Positions 18,730-27,144 of a DNA stretch of 64,000 bases are shown here, piece after piece. The position numbers and the translations under genes were made by a program. Below the pieces are notes generated by a model. The model had not been told where the DNA came from, ran no database searches, and saw only the letters and a program-made list of their open reading frames with translations. Source of the DNA: Serratia nevei (GTDB lineage: Bacteria > Pseudomonadota > Gammaproteobacteria > Enterobacterales > Enterobacteriaceae); contig NZ_CP149940.1 of assembly GCF_037948395.1 (NCBI RefSeq), positions 3,162,001 through 3,226,000 of the forward strand, given 5' to 3'. Position 1 is the stretch's first letter, and the number at the start of each line of letters is the position of its first letter.

Positions 18730-20658
18730 ATGTTGGATCGCATTATTGCGCACACGCCGCTGGGCCAGGAGCAGCTGCTGTTCCGCTCACTGGACGGCAT
18801 CGAAGCGCTTTCCACCCCTTTCGACTTCTCTATTGAATTGCTGAGCACCGACGCGCGGCTCGATCGCAAAGCGCTGCTCGGCCAACCGCTGACGCTGGAG
18901 ATCCCGACTCAGGGCTTTCTCAGCGCCCCGCGCTACCTGAACGGCAAGATCACCGCCATCGCCGTCAGCAGCGAAGAGATCGGCGGCACCCGCTACGCGG
19001 TGTATAGCCTGCACGTGCAGCCGGATCTGTGGCCGATGACCAAGGATCGCAACTTCCGCATCTTCCAGGAACAGACGGTGCCGCAGATCGTCAAGACCCT
19101 GTTGGCGGAGCACAACGTGCAGCTGGAAGATCAGCTGACCGGCGACTATCGCCTGTGGGGCTACTGCGTGCAGTACAACGAAAGCAGCTTCAACTTCATC
19201 AGCCGCCTGATGGAGCTGGAGGGCATCTATTACTATTTCAAACACGAGATGGGCAAACACACGCTGGTGCTCGGGGATGCGCCCCACCACCACCAGCCCT
19301 ATCCCGGCTACGAGATGATCCCCTATCACCTGACGCCGTCCGGTGGCAGCACCAGCGAGGAAGGCATCAGCCAGTGGACGTTGTCCGATCGCGTCACGCC
19401 GGGCATCTACAGCCTGGACGACTACGATTTCCGCAAGCCGAACGCCTGGCTGTTCCAGGCGCGGCAAAACCCGGTCTCGCCGACGCCGGGGCAGATTGAC
19501 GTCTACGACTGGCCGGGCCGCTACACCGAGCATCAGCAGGGGGAGTTCTACGCCCGCGTGCGCCAGGAAGCCTGGCAGGCCGAACATCAGCAGATCCGGG
19601 GCACCGCCACCGCGCTGGGCATCGCTCCCGGCAGCACCTTTACGCTGTATAACGCCCCGCACGCCGACGACAATCGCGAGTACCTGACGCTGCAGGCCAA
19701 CTACCATCTGAAAGAGAACCGCTATGCCAGCGGCGACGATCAAAGCAGCGAACACCGTATCGACTTCGTCGTGCTGCCGGCGGACGTGCCCTGGCACCCG
19801 CCGCAGCAGGCCACCTGGCCGAAAACCCACGGGCCGCAGACCGCCCGAGTGGTCGGCCCGGCCGGCGAATCAATTTGGACCGACAAATACGGCCGCATCA
19901 AGGTGAAATTCCACTGGGACCGCTTCGGGCCGAAGGACGACGGCAGCTCTTGCTGGGTGCGCGTCTCCAGCGCCTGGGCCGGTCAGGGCTACGGCGGCGT
20001 GCAGATCCCGCGCGTCAACGACGAAGTGGTGGTGGACTTTATCAACGGCGATCCGGATCGGCCGATCGTTACCGGGCGCGTTTATAACGAAGCCAGCATG
20101 CCGCCGTGGGCGCTGCCGGCCGCCGCCACCCAGATGGGCTTTATGAGCCGCACCAAGGACGGCACCGCCGACAACGCCAACGCCCTGCGCTTCGAAGACA
20201 AGGCCGGCGCCGAACAGGTGTGGATCCAGGCGGAACGCAACATGGACACCCAGGTCAAAAACGATGAGAGCCACACCATCGATAACGACCACACCCACCT
20301 GGTGGGCGGCAACCAGATCAAACGGGTGGTGCTCAATCAGGCCACCGGCGTCAAAGGCGATGCCTCCGCGCTGACCGGCAAAACCCGCAGCGACGCCGTG
20401 GTTAACGCCTTTACCCTCGGCTCCGGCGAATCGCTGCGGCTGGAATGCGGCGAAAGCGCGATCGAGCTGCTGGCGAACGGCCAAATCAACATCACCGGCA
20501 CCAGCTTCAATATCACGGTGAAAGAGGACGGAGAGATCAATACCGGCGGCCAGCTGGATCTCAACCAGCCCGGCGGCGCCGCTCGCACCGCCGCACCGGG
20601 CGGCGGCCATCAGGCGGCGATCCAGAGCGCCGTCGATCAGCTGTTCCCTAAAGAGTAG
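18730..20658 (+). CDS. vgrG: T6SS spike protein VgrG (TssI)
   Basis: This 642-residue protein forms the trimeric spike on the Hcp tube. The gp27-like base covers about residues 1-370 and includes YCVQYNESSFNFISRLME and GIYYYFKHE. The gp5-like OB domain contains GPAGESIWTDKYGRIKVKFH and SCWVRVSSAWAGQGYGG. A beta-helical needle follows, with DNDHTHLVGGNQIKRV. It ends LFPKE with no enzymatic C-terminal extension. It probably corresponds to the second VgrG of S. marcescens. The reading frame continues without a stop for about 70 codons after the TAG. Confidence 0.96.
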   Translation: MLDRIIAHTPLGQEQLLFRSLDGIEALSTPFDFSIELLSTDARLDRKALLGQPLTLEIPTQGFLSAPRYLNGKITAIAVSSEEIGGTRYAVYSLHVQPDLWPMTKDRNFRIFQEQTVPQIVKTLLAEHNVQLEDQLTGDYRLWGYCVQYNESSFNFISRLMELEGIYYYFKHEMGKHTLVLGDAPHHHQPYPGYEMIPYHLTPSGGSTSEEGISQWTLSDRVTPGIYSLDDYDFRKPNAWLFQARQNPVSPTPGQIDVYDWPGRYTEHQQGEFYARVRQEAWQAEHQQIRGTATALGIAPGSTFTLYNAPHADDNREYLTLQANYHLKENRYASGDDQSSEHRIDFVVLPADVPWHPPQQATWPKTHGPQTARVVGPAGESIWTDKYGRIKVKFHWDRFGPKDDGSSCWVRVSSAWAGQGYGGVQIPRVNDEVVVDFINGDPDRPIVTGRVYNEASMPPWALPAAATQMGFMSRTKDGTADNANALRFEDKAGAEQVWIQAERNMDTQVKNDESHTIDNDHTHLVGGNQIKRVVLNQATGVKGDASALTGKTRSDAVVNAFTLGSGESLRLECGESAIELLANGQINITGTSFNITVKEDGEINTGGQLDLNQPGGAARTAAPGGGHQAAIQSAVDQLFPKE

Positions 20659-20871
20659 CCAAGTGGTACGCCGGGAAAGCCGGTTAACGCAGCCTCTCGG
20701 GCGGAGGCAGCGGCGCCGGCTAAACCGGCTGCCGCTGTAACCCCTTTTGGCAACGAGGTGAATGAGCTGGCGGCAAAGTCACCGACGTTGAGCCAAAACA
20801 ACGGGCTGAATCTGTACCGTTCATCGATTCAGCCTTTCTGCGCATCACCCCACCCTCACCACTTCTTCACC
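20659..20871 (+). pseudogene. in-frame coding remnant after vgrG
   Basis: The vgrG frame stays open past its stop for about 70 codons before a TAA at 20878-20880. Its first part reads like protein sequence with an alanine/proline-rich linker (RAEAAAPAKPAAA) and a polar segment (NEVNELAAKSPTLSQNNG). It has no start codon and no clear ribosome site, and its end runs into the antisense of sbmC. I interpret it as the start of a lost VgrG-linked effector or adaptor, or a former VgrG extension. The product is not recognisable. Confidence 0.4.
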
Positions 20872-21323
20872 GTCTGGTAAATATCGAGGTCGAAATAGCC
20901 GTCGGCTTCGCAGTCGTTGAGATAGTGTTCGTAGCTCACCCCCTCAACCGGCTGGTAGCCGCTGGCCGGCAGCAGCTTCTGATAGAACTCGCCCCACACC
21001 CGCTCGAAGTCGCCATCGCTGATGCGCACGTGGTAAACCGCATACTGCCCGGCGGGCAGCGTCTGCACGGTCACGCCCTCGCTGCCCGCCGGCAGCGCAA
21101 AATCGTCCGCCACGCTTATCACTACGTCGGCACGCAGCTTTTCCGGCGCCACTTCCGCCGGATCGTCCCAATACAGTACCAGCCATTTGCCGAACGGCAC
21201 GCCGTGGCGCTGCCGCCATGCCAGCAGTTGCTGCGAGCCCTGCGGGATCGTCTGCGGATACGGCCCCACGACTCTGACCCCCACCACCTTCTCCGCCGCC
21301 TTATCGATAATCCTCACGCTCAT
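20856..21323 (-). CDS. sbmC: GyrI-like DNA gyrase inhibitor SbmC
   Basis: This 155-residue protein matches the GyrI/SbmC family over its full length, with VVGVRVVGPYPQTIPQGSQQ, KWLVLYWDDP, PAGQYAVYHVRISDGDF and SYEHYLNDCEADGYFDLDIY. SbmC binds DNA gyrase and protects against gyrase poisons such as microcin B17. It lies convergent to vgrG and just downstream of kynA, with no shared operon signal. In E. coli the gene is stress-induced; no LexA box is visible in the short upstream gap. Confidence 0.85.
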   Translation of the reverse strand: MSVRIIDKAAEKVVGVRVVGPYPQTIPQGSQQLLAWRQRHGVPFGKWLVLYWDDPAEVAPEKLRADVVISVADDFALPAGSEGVTVQTLPAGQYAVYHVRISDGDFERVWGEFYQKLLPASGYQPVEGVSYEHYLNDCEADGYFDLDIYQTVKKW

Positions 21324-21346
21324 CGCCCTTATCCTCCCACATTATT

Positions 21347-22189
21347 TCAGGCGCCAATTTCGGTGCGCACGTCCAGCAACTCGGGGAAAAAGGTCAGGTC
21401 CAACGCCTTTTTCAGGAAGCTGACGCCGCTGGAACCGCCGGTGCCCGACTTAAAGCCGATGATCCGCTCCACCGTTTTCATATGGCGGAAGCGCCACAGG
21501 TGGAAGCTCTCTTCGATATCCACCAGCTTCTCCGCCATTTCATAGGCTTCCCAGTAGGTTTGCGGGTTGTCGTAGATCACTTTGAACGCCGGCAGCAGAT
21601 CCGGGTTGCGCTGGTAGGGCTGCGTCCAGTCGCGCTCGAGGCACTCCTGCGGGATCGGCAGGCCGTGGCGCGCCAGGTACAGCAAGTATTCGTCGTACAG
21701 GCTCGGCGCTTCGAGGATCGCCTTCAGCGCCGCGTGTTTTTCCGCATCGCTGCTGAACACCGCCAGCATCGCCGCATTCTTGTTGCCGAGCAGGAACTCG
21801 ATCGAGCGGTATTGATGCGACTGGAAGCCCGACGAGCTGCCCAGCACGTCGCGAAACTCGACGTATTCCGACGGCGTCAGCGTTTCCAGCACCGCCCACT
21901 GTTCGAACAGCAGCCGCTGGATCTGTTTGACGCGCGCAAGGATTTTGAAGCAGTGGCTGAGTTTGTCCTGCTGCACCAGCCGCACCGCCGCTTGCAGCTC
22001 GTGCAGCATCAGCTTCATCCACAGTTCGGAGGTTTGGTGCTGTATCACGAACAGCATTTCGTCATGATGCGGCGGGTTGGAGAGCGGGTGCTGGCAGTCC
22101 AGCAGCGAGTCCAGGCACAGGTAGTCGCCGTAGCTCATGCGTTTGGAAAAATCGGTGACAATCGCGCTTTCTAATTCCCGTTTGTTCAT
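21347..22189 (-). CDS. kynA: tryptophan 2,3-dioxygenase
   Basis: This 280-residue heme enzyme opens the indole ring of L-tryptophan to N-formylkynurenine, the first step of the kynurenine pathway. Motifs include the active-site histidine in [14 protein letters not shown], heme-ligand region [18 protein letters not shown] and the loop [11 protein letters not shown]. The ATG at 22189 is chosen over the longer frame because GGAGATCACAG lies just before it and family N-termini begin here. No other kynurenine gene is adjacent. Confidence 0.96.
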   Translation of the reverse strand: MNKRELESAIVTDFSKRMSYGDYLCLDSLLDCQHPLSNPPHHDEMLFVIQHQTSELWMKLMLHELQAAVRLVQQDKLSHCFKILARVKQIQRLLFEQWAVLETLTPSEYVEFRDVLGSSSGFQSHQYRSIEFLLGNKNAAMLAVFSSDAEKHAALKAILEAPSLYDEYLLYLARHGLPIPQECLERDWTQPYQRNPDLLPAFKVIYDNPQTYWEAYEMAEKLVDIEESFHLWRFRHMKTVERIIGFKSGTGGSSGVSFLKKALDLTFFPELLDVRTEIGA

Positions 22190-22336
22190 CTGTGATCTCC
22201 GTTGCGCCCAGCGCCCCATCGGCCTGGAACGTGCCGCAAAGAGAAAACAATAGTACAGAACCCGCCGCCCCGAAGGGCGATAAACGAGAGGTGCTTCGCA
22301 GATCTCACTCATCTGCGCCGCCCCTCTCGCCCCGCT

Positions 22337-23674
22337 TTACCCTATCAACCCAAACAGATCGTTGAGCGACTCGCTCATGGTCGGATGGGTAAACAGCTGA
22401 TCGCGCAGCCGGGTATAGGGCAGCCCGGCGTCCATCGCCGTTTTGACGATGTTGATCATCTCGTGGGCATCGCGGCACAGCAGCGCCACGCCGAGGATCT
22501 GGCCGGTCTGCGCATCGACCACCGCCTTCAGCAGGCCGCGCGTGTCGCCCAACACGCGGGCGCGCGGGATCGCCGCCGCCGGCAGCGTGGCGACCTTAAT
22601 GTCGCGCCCCTGCTGCCGGGCCTGATCTTCGCTGAGGCCGATGCGCGAGAAGCTGGGTGTGATGAACACCGAGTAAGGCACTGCGCCGCGATCGGCCGTG
22701 CTGCGTTTACCCGCGCCGAACAGGCTGTCGCGCACAATGCGGAAATCGTCCAGCGAGATATAGGTAAACTGCGGCCCGCCGTTGACGTCCCCCAGCGCCC
22801 AGATATGCGGCACGCTGCTGCGCAGCTGCGCATCCACCCGCACGGCCCCACGCTCATCCGTCTCAACGCCGGCGCGCGCCAGCTGCAAACCGGCGGTGTT
22901 CGGCACGCGCCCGGCCGCCACCAGCAGCGCATCGAACGACTGCACGCCGCCCTGATGCACCACCTCAACGCCCCCTTCCACATCGCGCACCTGCTTCACG
23001 CCGGCGTTAAACGTGAAGCTCACCCCGGCGTCGCTCAGGATTTGCTGTATCGCCTGCGCCATATCGCGGTCTTCCCGGCCGAGCAACGCGCCCGCCTCTT
23101 CGAATACCGTTACGGCGCTGCCGAACTGCGCGAACATCGAAGCGAACTCCAGCCCGATATAACCGCCGCCGATAATGCCCAACCGCGCGGGCCGCTGCGT
23201 CAACTGCAGCAGGCCGGTGCTGTCGTAACTCCGCTGCGAACGATCCAACCCGTCGATCGCCGGCCAGCGGCTGACGGCCCCGGTGTTGATGAAGATGCGC
23301 TCGCCGCTCAGCACCTGCGTTCCCGCCGCACCCTGCACGCTGATGCGGTGCGGATCGATAAACTCCGCCCGTCCGTCGATCACCGTGACCGGTTCAAGCC
23401 CCGCCAGGTTTTGGTAGTTTTTCTCCCGCAGCAGACCGGTCACCTGCCGCTTGCGCGCCATCGCCTGGCTGAACGCCTGTTCGCCCGGCCCGTGAAGCTC
23501 GGCATCGTGCACCAGCGTTTTGGTCGGGATGCAGCCGATGTTGATGCAGGTGCCGCCATACATCTGCGCCGACGCCTCCACCATCGCCACGCGCCATCCC
23601 TGCCCGGCCAGAAAGGCCGCCAGCGTTTTGCCGGCCTTGCCAAAACCGATGATAATCGCCTGATAATCGTACAT
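22337..23674 (-). CDS. rclA: flavin disulfide-reductase family protein RclA
   Basis: This 445-residue protein is the RclA reductase of the reactive-chlorine resistance system, a Cu(II)-reducing flavoenzyme. It has an N-terminal FAD site (IIIGFGKAGKT), the redox pair in GGTCINIGCIPTKTL, an NAD-binding GIIGGGYIGLEFAS and a C-terminal dimer domain ending in FTHPTMSESLNDLF. The ATG at 23674 gives the normal family length. It is last in the minus-strand operon rclC / DUF302 gene / rclA, 37 bases after the DUF302 gene, and opposite rclR as in E. coli. Confidence 0.93.
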   Translation of the reverse strand: MYDYQAIIIGFGKAGKTLAAFLAGQGWRVAMVEASAQMYGGTCINIGCIPTKTLVHDAELHGPGEQAFSQAMARKRQVTGLLREKNYQNLAGLEPVTVIDGRAEFIDPHRISVQGAAGTQVLSGERIFINTGAVSRWPAIDGLDRSQRSYDSTGLLQLTQRPARLGIIGGGYIGLEFASMFAQFGSAVTVFEEAGALLGREDRDMAQAIQQILSDAGVSFTFNAGVKQVRDVEGGVEVVHQGGVQSFDALLVAAGRVPNTAGLQLARAGVETDERGAVRVDAQLRSSVPHIWALGDVNGGPQFTYISLDDFRIVRDSLFGAGKRSTADRGAVPYSVFITPSFSRIGLSEDQARQQGRDIKVATLPAAAIPRARVLGDTRGLLKAVVDAQTGQILGVALLCRDAHEMINIVKTAMDAGLPYTRLRDQLFTHPTMSESLNDLFGLIG

Positions 23675-23711
23675 TGTGTCGCCTCGTCTCGTGATGTTTA
23701 TCGCCGTTCTA

Positions 23712-24167
23712 TCAGCGTATTGCGGCCTCAACTAACCGCTCCAGCGGCCTCAGCGCCGCGATCTGTCGTTCGTCGGCCCCGGCGCTCCGTTTCAGACTTT
23801 CCGCCGGGTGGTAGCTGACCTGCGTTTTGCCCCGCTCGTCTTGCGCAATCAGCACCCTGAACGGCAGATCCAGCGCCAACGCCGGCCGCGCCAGCATCAG
23901 CGGCGTGCCCGCCAGCGGGTTGCCCAGCACCAGCACCGTGGTGGGCGGCATCGTCAGATGATGCTCACGCGCCGCTCTCGCGTGATCGAACTCGGCAAAC
24001 AGCGTCACGCCCTTCTGCTCGGCCGTGCTGATAATGCGCTGACGCGTTTCCTGATAAGCGTAGGCGCTCTCTACCGTTCGGGTTTCTTGCCCCATTGTCC
24101 CCTCCGCCACTGCAGAACAGGCCAGCAGCATCAGGCTGCCGGCCACGGCCCGGTTCATGACGCTCAT
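23712..24167 (-). CDS. exported DUF302-domain protein in the rcl operon
   Basis: This 151-residue protein starts at an ATG overlapping the rclC stop (ATGA) behind GAAGG. The N-terminus is a signal peptide, with LLAC possibly serving as a lipobox. The mature part resembles the DUF302 family: LFAEFDHARAAREHHLTMPPTTVLVLGNPLAGTPLM, ALDLPFRVLIAQDE and VSYHPAESLKR. In E. coli the corresponding position holds the unrelated small protein RclB. The role is unknown; an envelope function during oxidative chlorine stress is inferred only from the operon. Confidence 0.8.
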   Translation of the reverse strand: MSVMNRAVAGSLMLLACSAVAEGTMGQETRTVESAYAYQETRQRIISTAEQKGVTLFAEFDHARAAREHHLTMPPTTVLVLGNPLAGTPLMLARPALALDLPFRVLIAQDERGKTQVSYHPAESLKRSAGADERQIAALRPLERLVEAAIR

Positions 24168-24736
24168 GCGACCTTCCCCCGCCACTGTTTCTCGAGCACA
24201 CTGCGCGCCGAATCCGCCATGATCATCACCGCACCCGCCAGCATCAGCGTGTCCTTCAGCACCAGGCGCCCGGCGCCGGAGAGATAAGGGAAGCCGTGAT
24301 GCGCATCGCCCAGCGCGGGCACCCAGGCCTCCGGGGTGGTGATCAAAAAGGTCAGCGTCACCAGCGGCGTGCAAAAGGAGAGCATGCCGCCCAACAGCCC
24401 CAGCCATTTGGAGAACGGGTTGGCGAGCACCAGCAGCGCGATCGCCACCTCCACCACGCCCAGGCCGTTGGAGAAGCCATAGGTATTGTTAGCCTGCTGC
24501 CAGGCGCGGGCGGCGAGGTTCAGTTCGCCTTCGTGCGTCAGGTGCGCCTGATAGTCCTGCGGCATGTCATAGAAAAACGACATCAGCGGGCTGTTGGCGA
24601 CGAACGGCGTGATGCTGTCCGCTTCGTAAGGGATGAATTTGAGCAGGCCAATCCATAAGAAGACGATGGCGATGCTGAGGCGAATCAGCGTTAATCCCAG
24701 CTTGTCGCCCTTGCTCAGAAAGAATAGTATTTTCAT
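24164..24736 (-). CDS. rclC: inner-membrane protein RclC (DUF417)
   Basis: This 190-residue protein belongs to the DUF417/RclC family, with about four transmembrane segments. Typical sequence includes LTLIRLSIAIVFLWIGLLKF, YEADSITPFVANSPLMSF and LITTPEAWVPALGD. The ATG at 24736 is preferred because GGAG lies seven bases upstream. It is the first gene of the operon divergent from rclR. In E. coli it contributes to hypochlorous acid survival by an unknown mechanism. Confidence 0.92.
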   Translation of the reverse strand: MKILFFLSKGDKLGLTLIRLSIAIVFLWIGLLKFIPYEADSITPFVANSPLMSFFYDMPQDYQAHLTHEGELNLAARAWQQANNTYGFSNGLGVVEVAIALLVLANPFSKWLGLLGGMLSFCTPLVTLTFLITTPEAWVPALGDAHHGFPYLSGAGRLVLKDTLMLAGAVMIMADSARSVLEKQWRGKVA

Positions 24737-24873
24737 TACCGGCTCCATGTCATTGATAACTCATGCATCGCAGCGGCGCCCTCCGCATCGCTGCACTATC
24801 GAACCGATCTTAGTGCTTCGCATTACGCCGGCCCATTGCCGAAACAATCAGCTTCTTAGCCAGGAGTCTCAAA

Positions 24874-25749
24874 ATGGATCCGCTCAGCCAACTGTTGATG
24901 CTTAACGACATGCGCGGTTACGTGGCGCGTGATTGCCATTTCAGCGGCGAGTGGCGCTCGCCGCATGCCGCCGGGGAGTGGAGTCAGATCCGCTGGCACA
25001 TGGTGCTGGCGGGCAGCTGTCGGCTGGAGATCCCCGGCGGCCGCCCGGTACCGCTGGAGCAAGGCAGCCTGCTGTTCTTGCCGCACAACTCCGCCCATCG
25101 CCTGCTGCCGGAGGGGGCCGACAGCGCCACGCACCTGCTGTGCGGCGTGCAAATCTTGCCGCACAGCGCATCGCCGCTGCTGGCGAGCCTGCCGGAATGT
25201 TTGCTGTTCAACAGCCGCCAACAGGGGCAGCTGGCGCTGCTGCAGGCGACCGGCCAGCTGCTGAGCGATGAGTTCAGCCAACAGGGCCAGGGGCACAACG
25301 CCATTGTCAGCCAGACCATGGCGCTGCTGTTCGCGCTGGCGATCCGCGCCTGGCTGGCCCAGCCGAATCAGAGCGGCAATCTGGTCGCCGCGTTGCTGCA
25401 TCCGCAGTTGGGCAACGTGGTTGAACAGATGCTGCGCCGCCCGCAACACCCCTGGACGCTGGTGGAACTGAGCGAACGGGCCCATATGTCGCGCGCCAAC
25501 TTCGCCCGCGTCTTTCGTCAGGTCACGCAGCAAACGCCGCTGCAGGCCCTCACCGCCATCCGCATGCAGCTGGCGGCCCGGCTGCTGGCGCGCCAGGCGT
25601 TGCCGCTGAGCCGTATCGCCGAACAGGCCGGCTACTCGTCGGAGGTGGCGCTGCATAAAGCCTTCACCCGCCACTTCGGCCTGACGCCGGGAAAATTCCG
25701 CCAGCAGGCCGCCGAGACACCGCCGGACATGTGCCCCATCTCGGCATAA
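24874..25749 (+). CDS. rclR: reactive-chlorine-sensing AraC-type activator RclR
   Basis: This 291-residue regulator has an N-terminal cupin-like sensor (GSLLFLPHNSAHRL) and a C-terminal AraC DNA-binding pair (about 195-285; SERAHMSRANFARVFRQV and IAEQAGYSSEVALHKAF). Cys21 (RDCHFSG) and Cys90 (LLCGVQ) match the redox-active Cys21 and Cys89 of E. coli RclR, oxidised by hypochlorous acid. It is divergent from rclC with a 137-base shared promoter region. The start is supported by AGGAGTCTCAAA. Confidence 0.94.
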   Translation: MDPLSQLLMLNDMRGYVARDCHFSGEWRSPHAAGEWSQIRWHMVLAGSCRLEIPGGRPVPLEQGSLLFLPHNSAHRLLPEGADSATHLLCGVQILPHSASPLLASLPECLLFNSRQQGQLALLQATGQLLSDEFSQQGQGHNAIVSQTMALLFALAIRAWLAQPNQSGNLVAALLHPQLGNVVEQMLRRPQHPWTLVELSERAHMSRANFARVFRQVTQQTPLQALTAIRMQLAARLLARQALPLSRIAEQAGYSSEVALHKAFTRHFGLTPGKFRQQAAETPPDMCPISA

Positions 25750-25767
25750 CCTCCCGCCCCGCCTTAC

Positions 25768-25780
25768 TGTTTAGTAAACA
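25768..25780. promoter_or_regulatory. TGTTTAGTAAACA palindrome
   Basis: This perfect 6-1-6 palindrome lies in the 159-base gap between rclR and the LacI-family gene, about 130 bases before the latter. It could be an operator, but the odd centre is not typical for LacI-type proteins. Confidence 0.3.
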
Positions 25781-25908
25781 ACGTGGCCGCCGCCTGACGA
25801 TTCTCACAAATGCGCGATCCCATGCGCGCGGTGCCCCGGTTGTGGCTTGCCTGCGGCCGGCTTCCCTTATAGATTGCAGGCTAACGGCAGGCAGCAAGGT
25901 ATCGGCAA

Positions 25909-26946
25909 ATGGCAAATATTCGTGATGTCGCACGGTTGGCCGGCGTGTCCATCAGCAGCGTGTCGAACCTGCTGAATAACCGCAGCCACCAGATGAGCGC
26001 GCAGACCCGTGAGCGCATCGAACAAGCGATGGCGACCCTGGGATACCGGCCGGCCCGGGCGGCGGCGGTGCCCGCACCGCAGGCCAAGATCATCGGCCTG
26101 CTGCTGCCGTCGATCGTCAACCCGAGCTTTTCGGCGCTGGCGCATGCGATCGACGGTGCCGCGCGGGCTCACCGCTACCGCGTCTTGCTCGGCAACGCGT
26201 ACCGCCAGGAACAGGAAGAGGCCGCGTTTATCGACGATATGTTCCTGCATGGCGTGCGCGGCATCATCGTGGCGGCGAGCGACATTCGCCAGACCCATTT
26301 TGTTCGGGCCGCCGAGCGGGGCATGAAGATCGTCAGCTACGACAATCCGTTTCCCGAACGGGCAGCCATCGATACCCCGCTGTTCGACAGCGTCTCGATG
26401 GACAATGTCGCCGCCGGGCGCCTGGCCGCGCAGCACCTGCTCGAACGCGGTTGCCGACACATCGTGTTCGCCACCGAAGCGACGCTCACCGTCGGGCGCA
26501 GCCACAAAATCGACGGTTTTCTGAGTGCGCTGGGGCACAGCCTGAGCGAACGCCAACGGGTGATCGAAGGCAAAGCCAACAGCGCCTACGGCGACACGGA
26601 AATGTTTGAATTGGGGCTGACGCTGGCGCCGCGCGTGCTCGCGCTGACGCCGCGCCCGGACGGTATCGTGGCGATTAACGATGCGCTGGGCATCGGGCTG
26701 ATGGTGGGGGTGCGCGCCGCCGGCGTCCAGGTACCCGCAGACATCTCGGTGATCGGCATCGATAATATCGCGCTGGCCGGCCTGGCCGAACCGGGGCTGA
26801 CGTCCGTCAGGCCGCCGCTGGCGGAGATGGCGCAGCTGATGGTCGAGCGCCTGATCGGCCGCATCAACAATGATGCGCAACCGCCCGGCGAGTTTCTCTT
26901 CCCGCCGACGGTCATCAGCCGGCGCTCGGTCAAAGCCGCCGGCTAA
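25909..26946 (+). CDS. LacI-family transcriptional regulator
   Basis: This 345-residue regulator has the LacI helix-turn-helix at its N-terminus (NIRDVARLAGVSISSVSNLL, residues 3-22) and the hinge region with GYRP near residue 45. The rest is a periplasmic-binding-like sensor with IIGLLLPSIVNPSF, SVIGIDNIALAGLAEPGLTS and RPPLAEMA. It is followed 198 bases later by a transporter, a dehydrogenase and an RbsD/FucU-like gene on the same strand. It probably controls that operon in response to a sugar or sugar acid, which sequence alone does not identify. Confidence 0.9.
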   Translation: MANIRDVARLAGVSISSVSNLLNNRSHQMSAQTRERIEQAMATLGYRPARAAAVPAPQAKIIGLLLPSIVNPSFSALAHAIDGAARAHRYRVLLGNAYRQEQEEAAFIDDMFLHGVRGIIVAASDIRQTHFVRAAERGMKIVSYDNPFPERAAIDTPLFDSVSMDNVAAGRLAAQHLLERGCRHIVFATEATLTVGRSHKIDGFLSALGHSLSERQRVIEGKANSAYGDTEMFELGLTLAPRVLALTPRPDGIVAINDALGIGLMVGVRAAGVQVPADISVIGIDNIALAGLAEPGLTSVRPPLAEMAQLMVERLIGRINNDAQPPGEFLFPPTVISRRSVKAAG

Positions 26947-27070
26947 CTGAAATAACAGCGTCTTCCCAGGCGATGCGCAGCGGCATCGTCCGGATCGGTG
27001 TCAGCCAAAAACAAAGGAAAAGGCCGTCGCGCTTAAGGGATGCCCGCGCCTCAATGAATCAGCGTCGTGC

Positions 27071-27082
27071 CGTTATTTAACG
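27071..27082. promoter_or_regulatory. inverted repeat upstream of the MFS operon
   Basis: CGTTATTTAACG has perfect 5-base arms about a TT centre. It lies about 65 bases before the transporter start, a plausible operator position for the adjacent LacI-family regulator. The assignment is positional only. Confidence 0.3.
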
Positions 27083-27144
27083 TTCAGCTCAGGGTTATGG
27101 GCCGGGCCTCTATTATTCCGATTAACCACATTGGAAATATCAAA

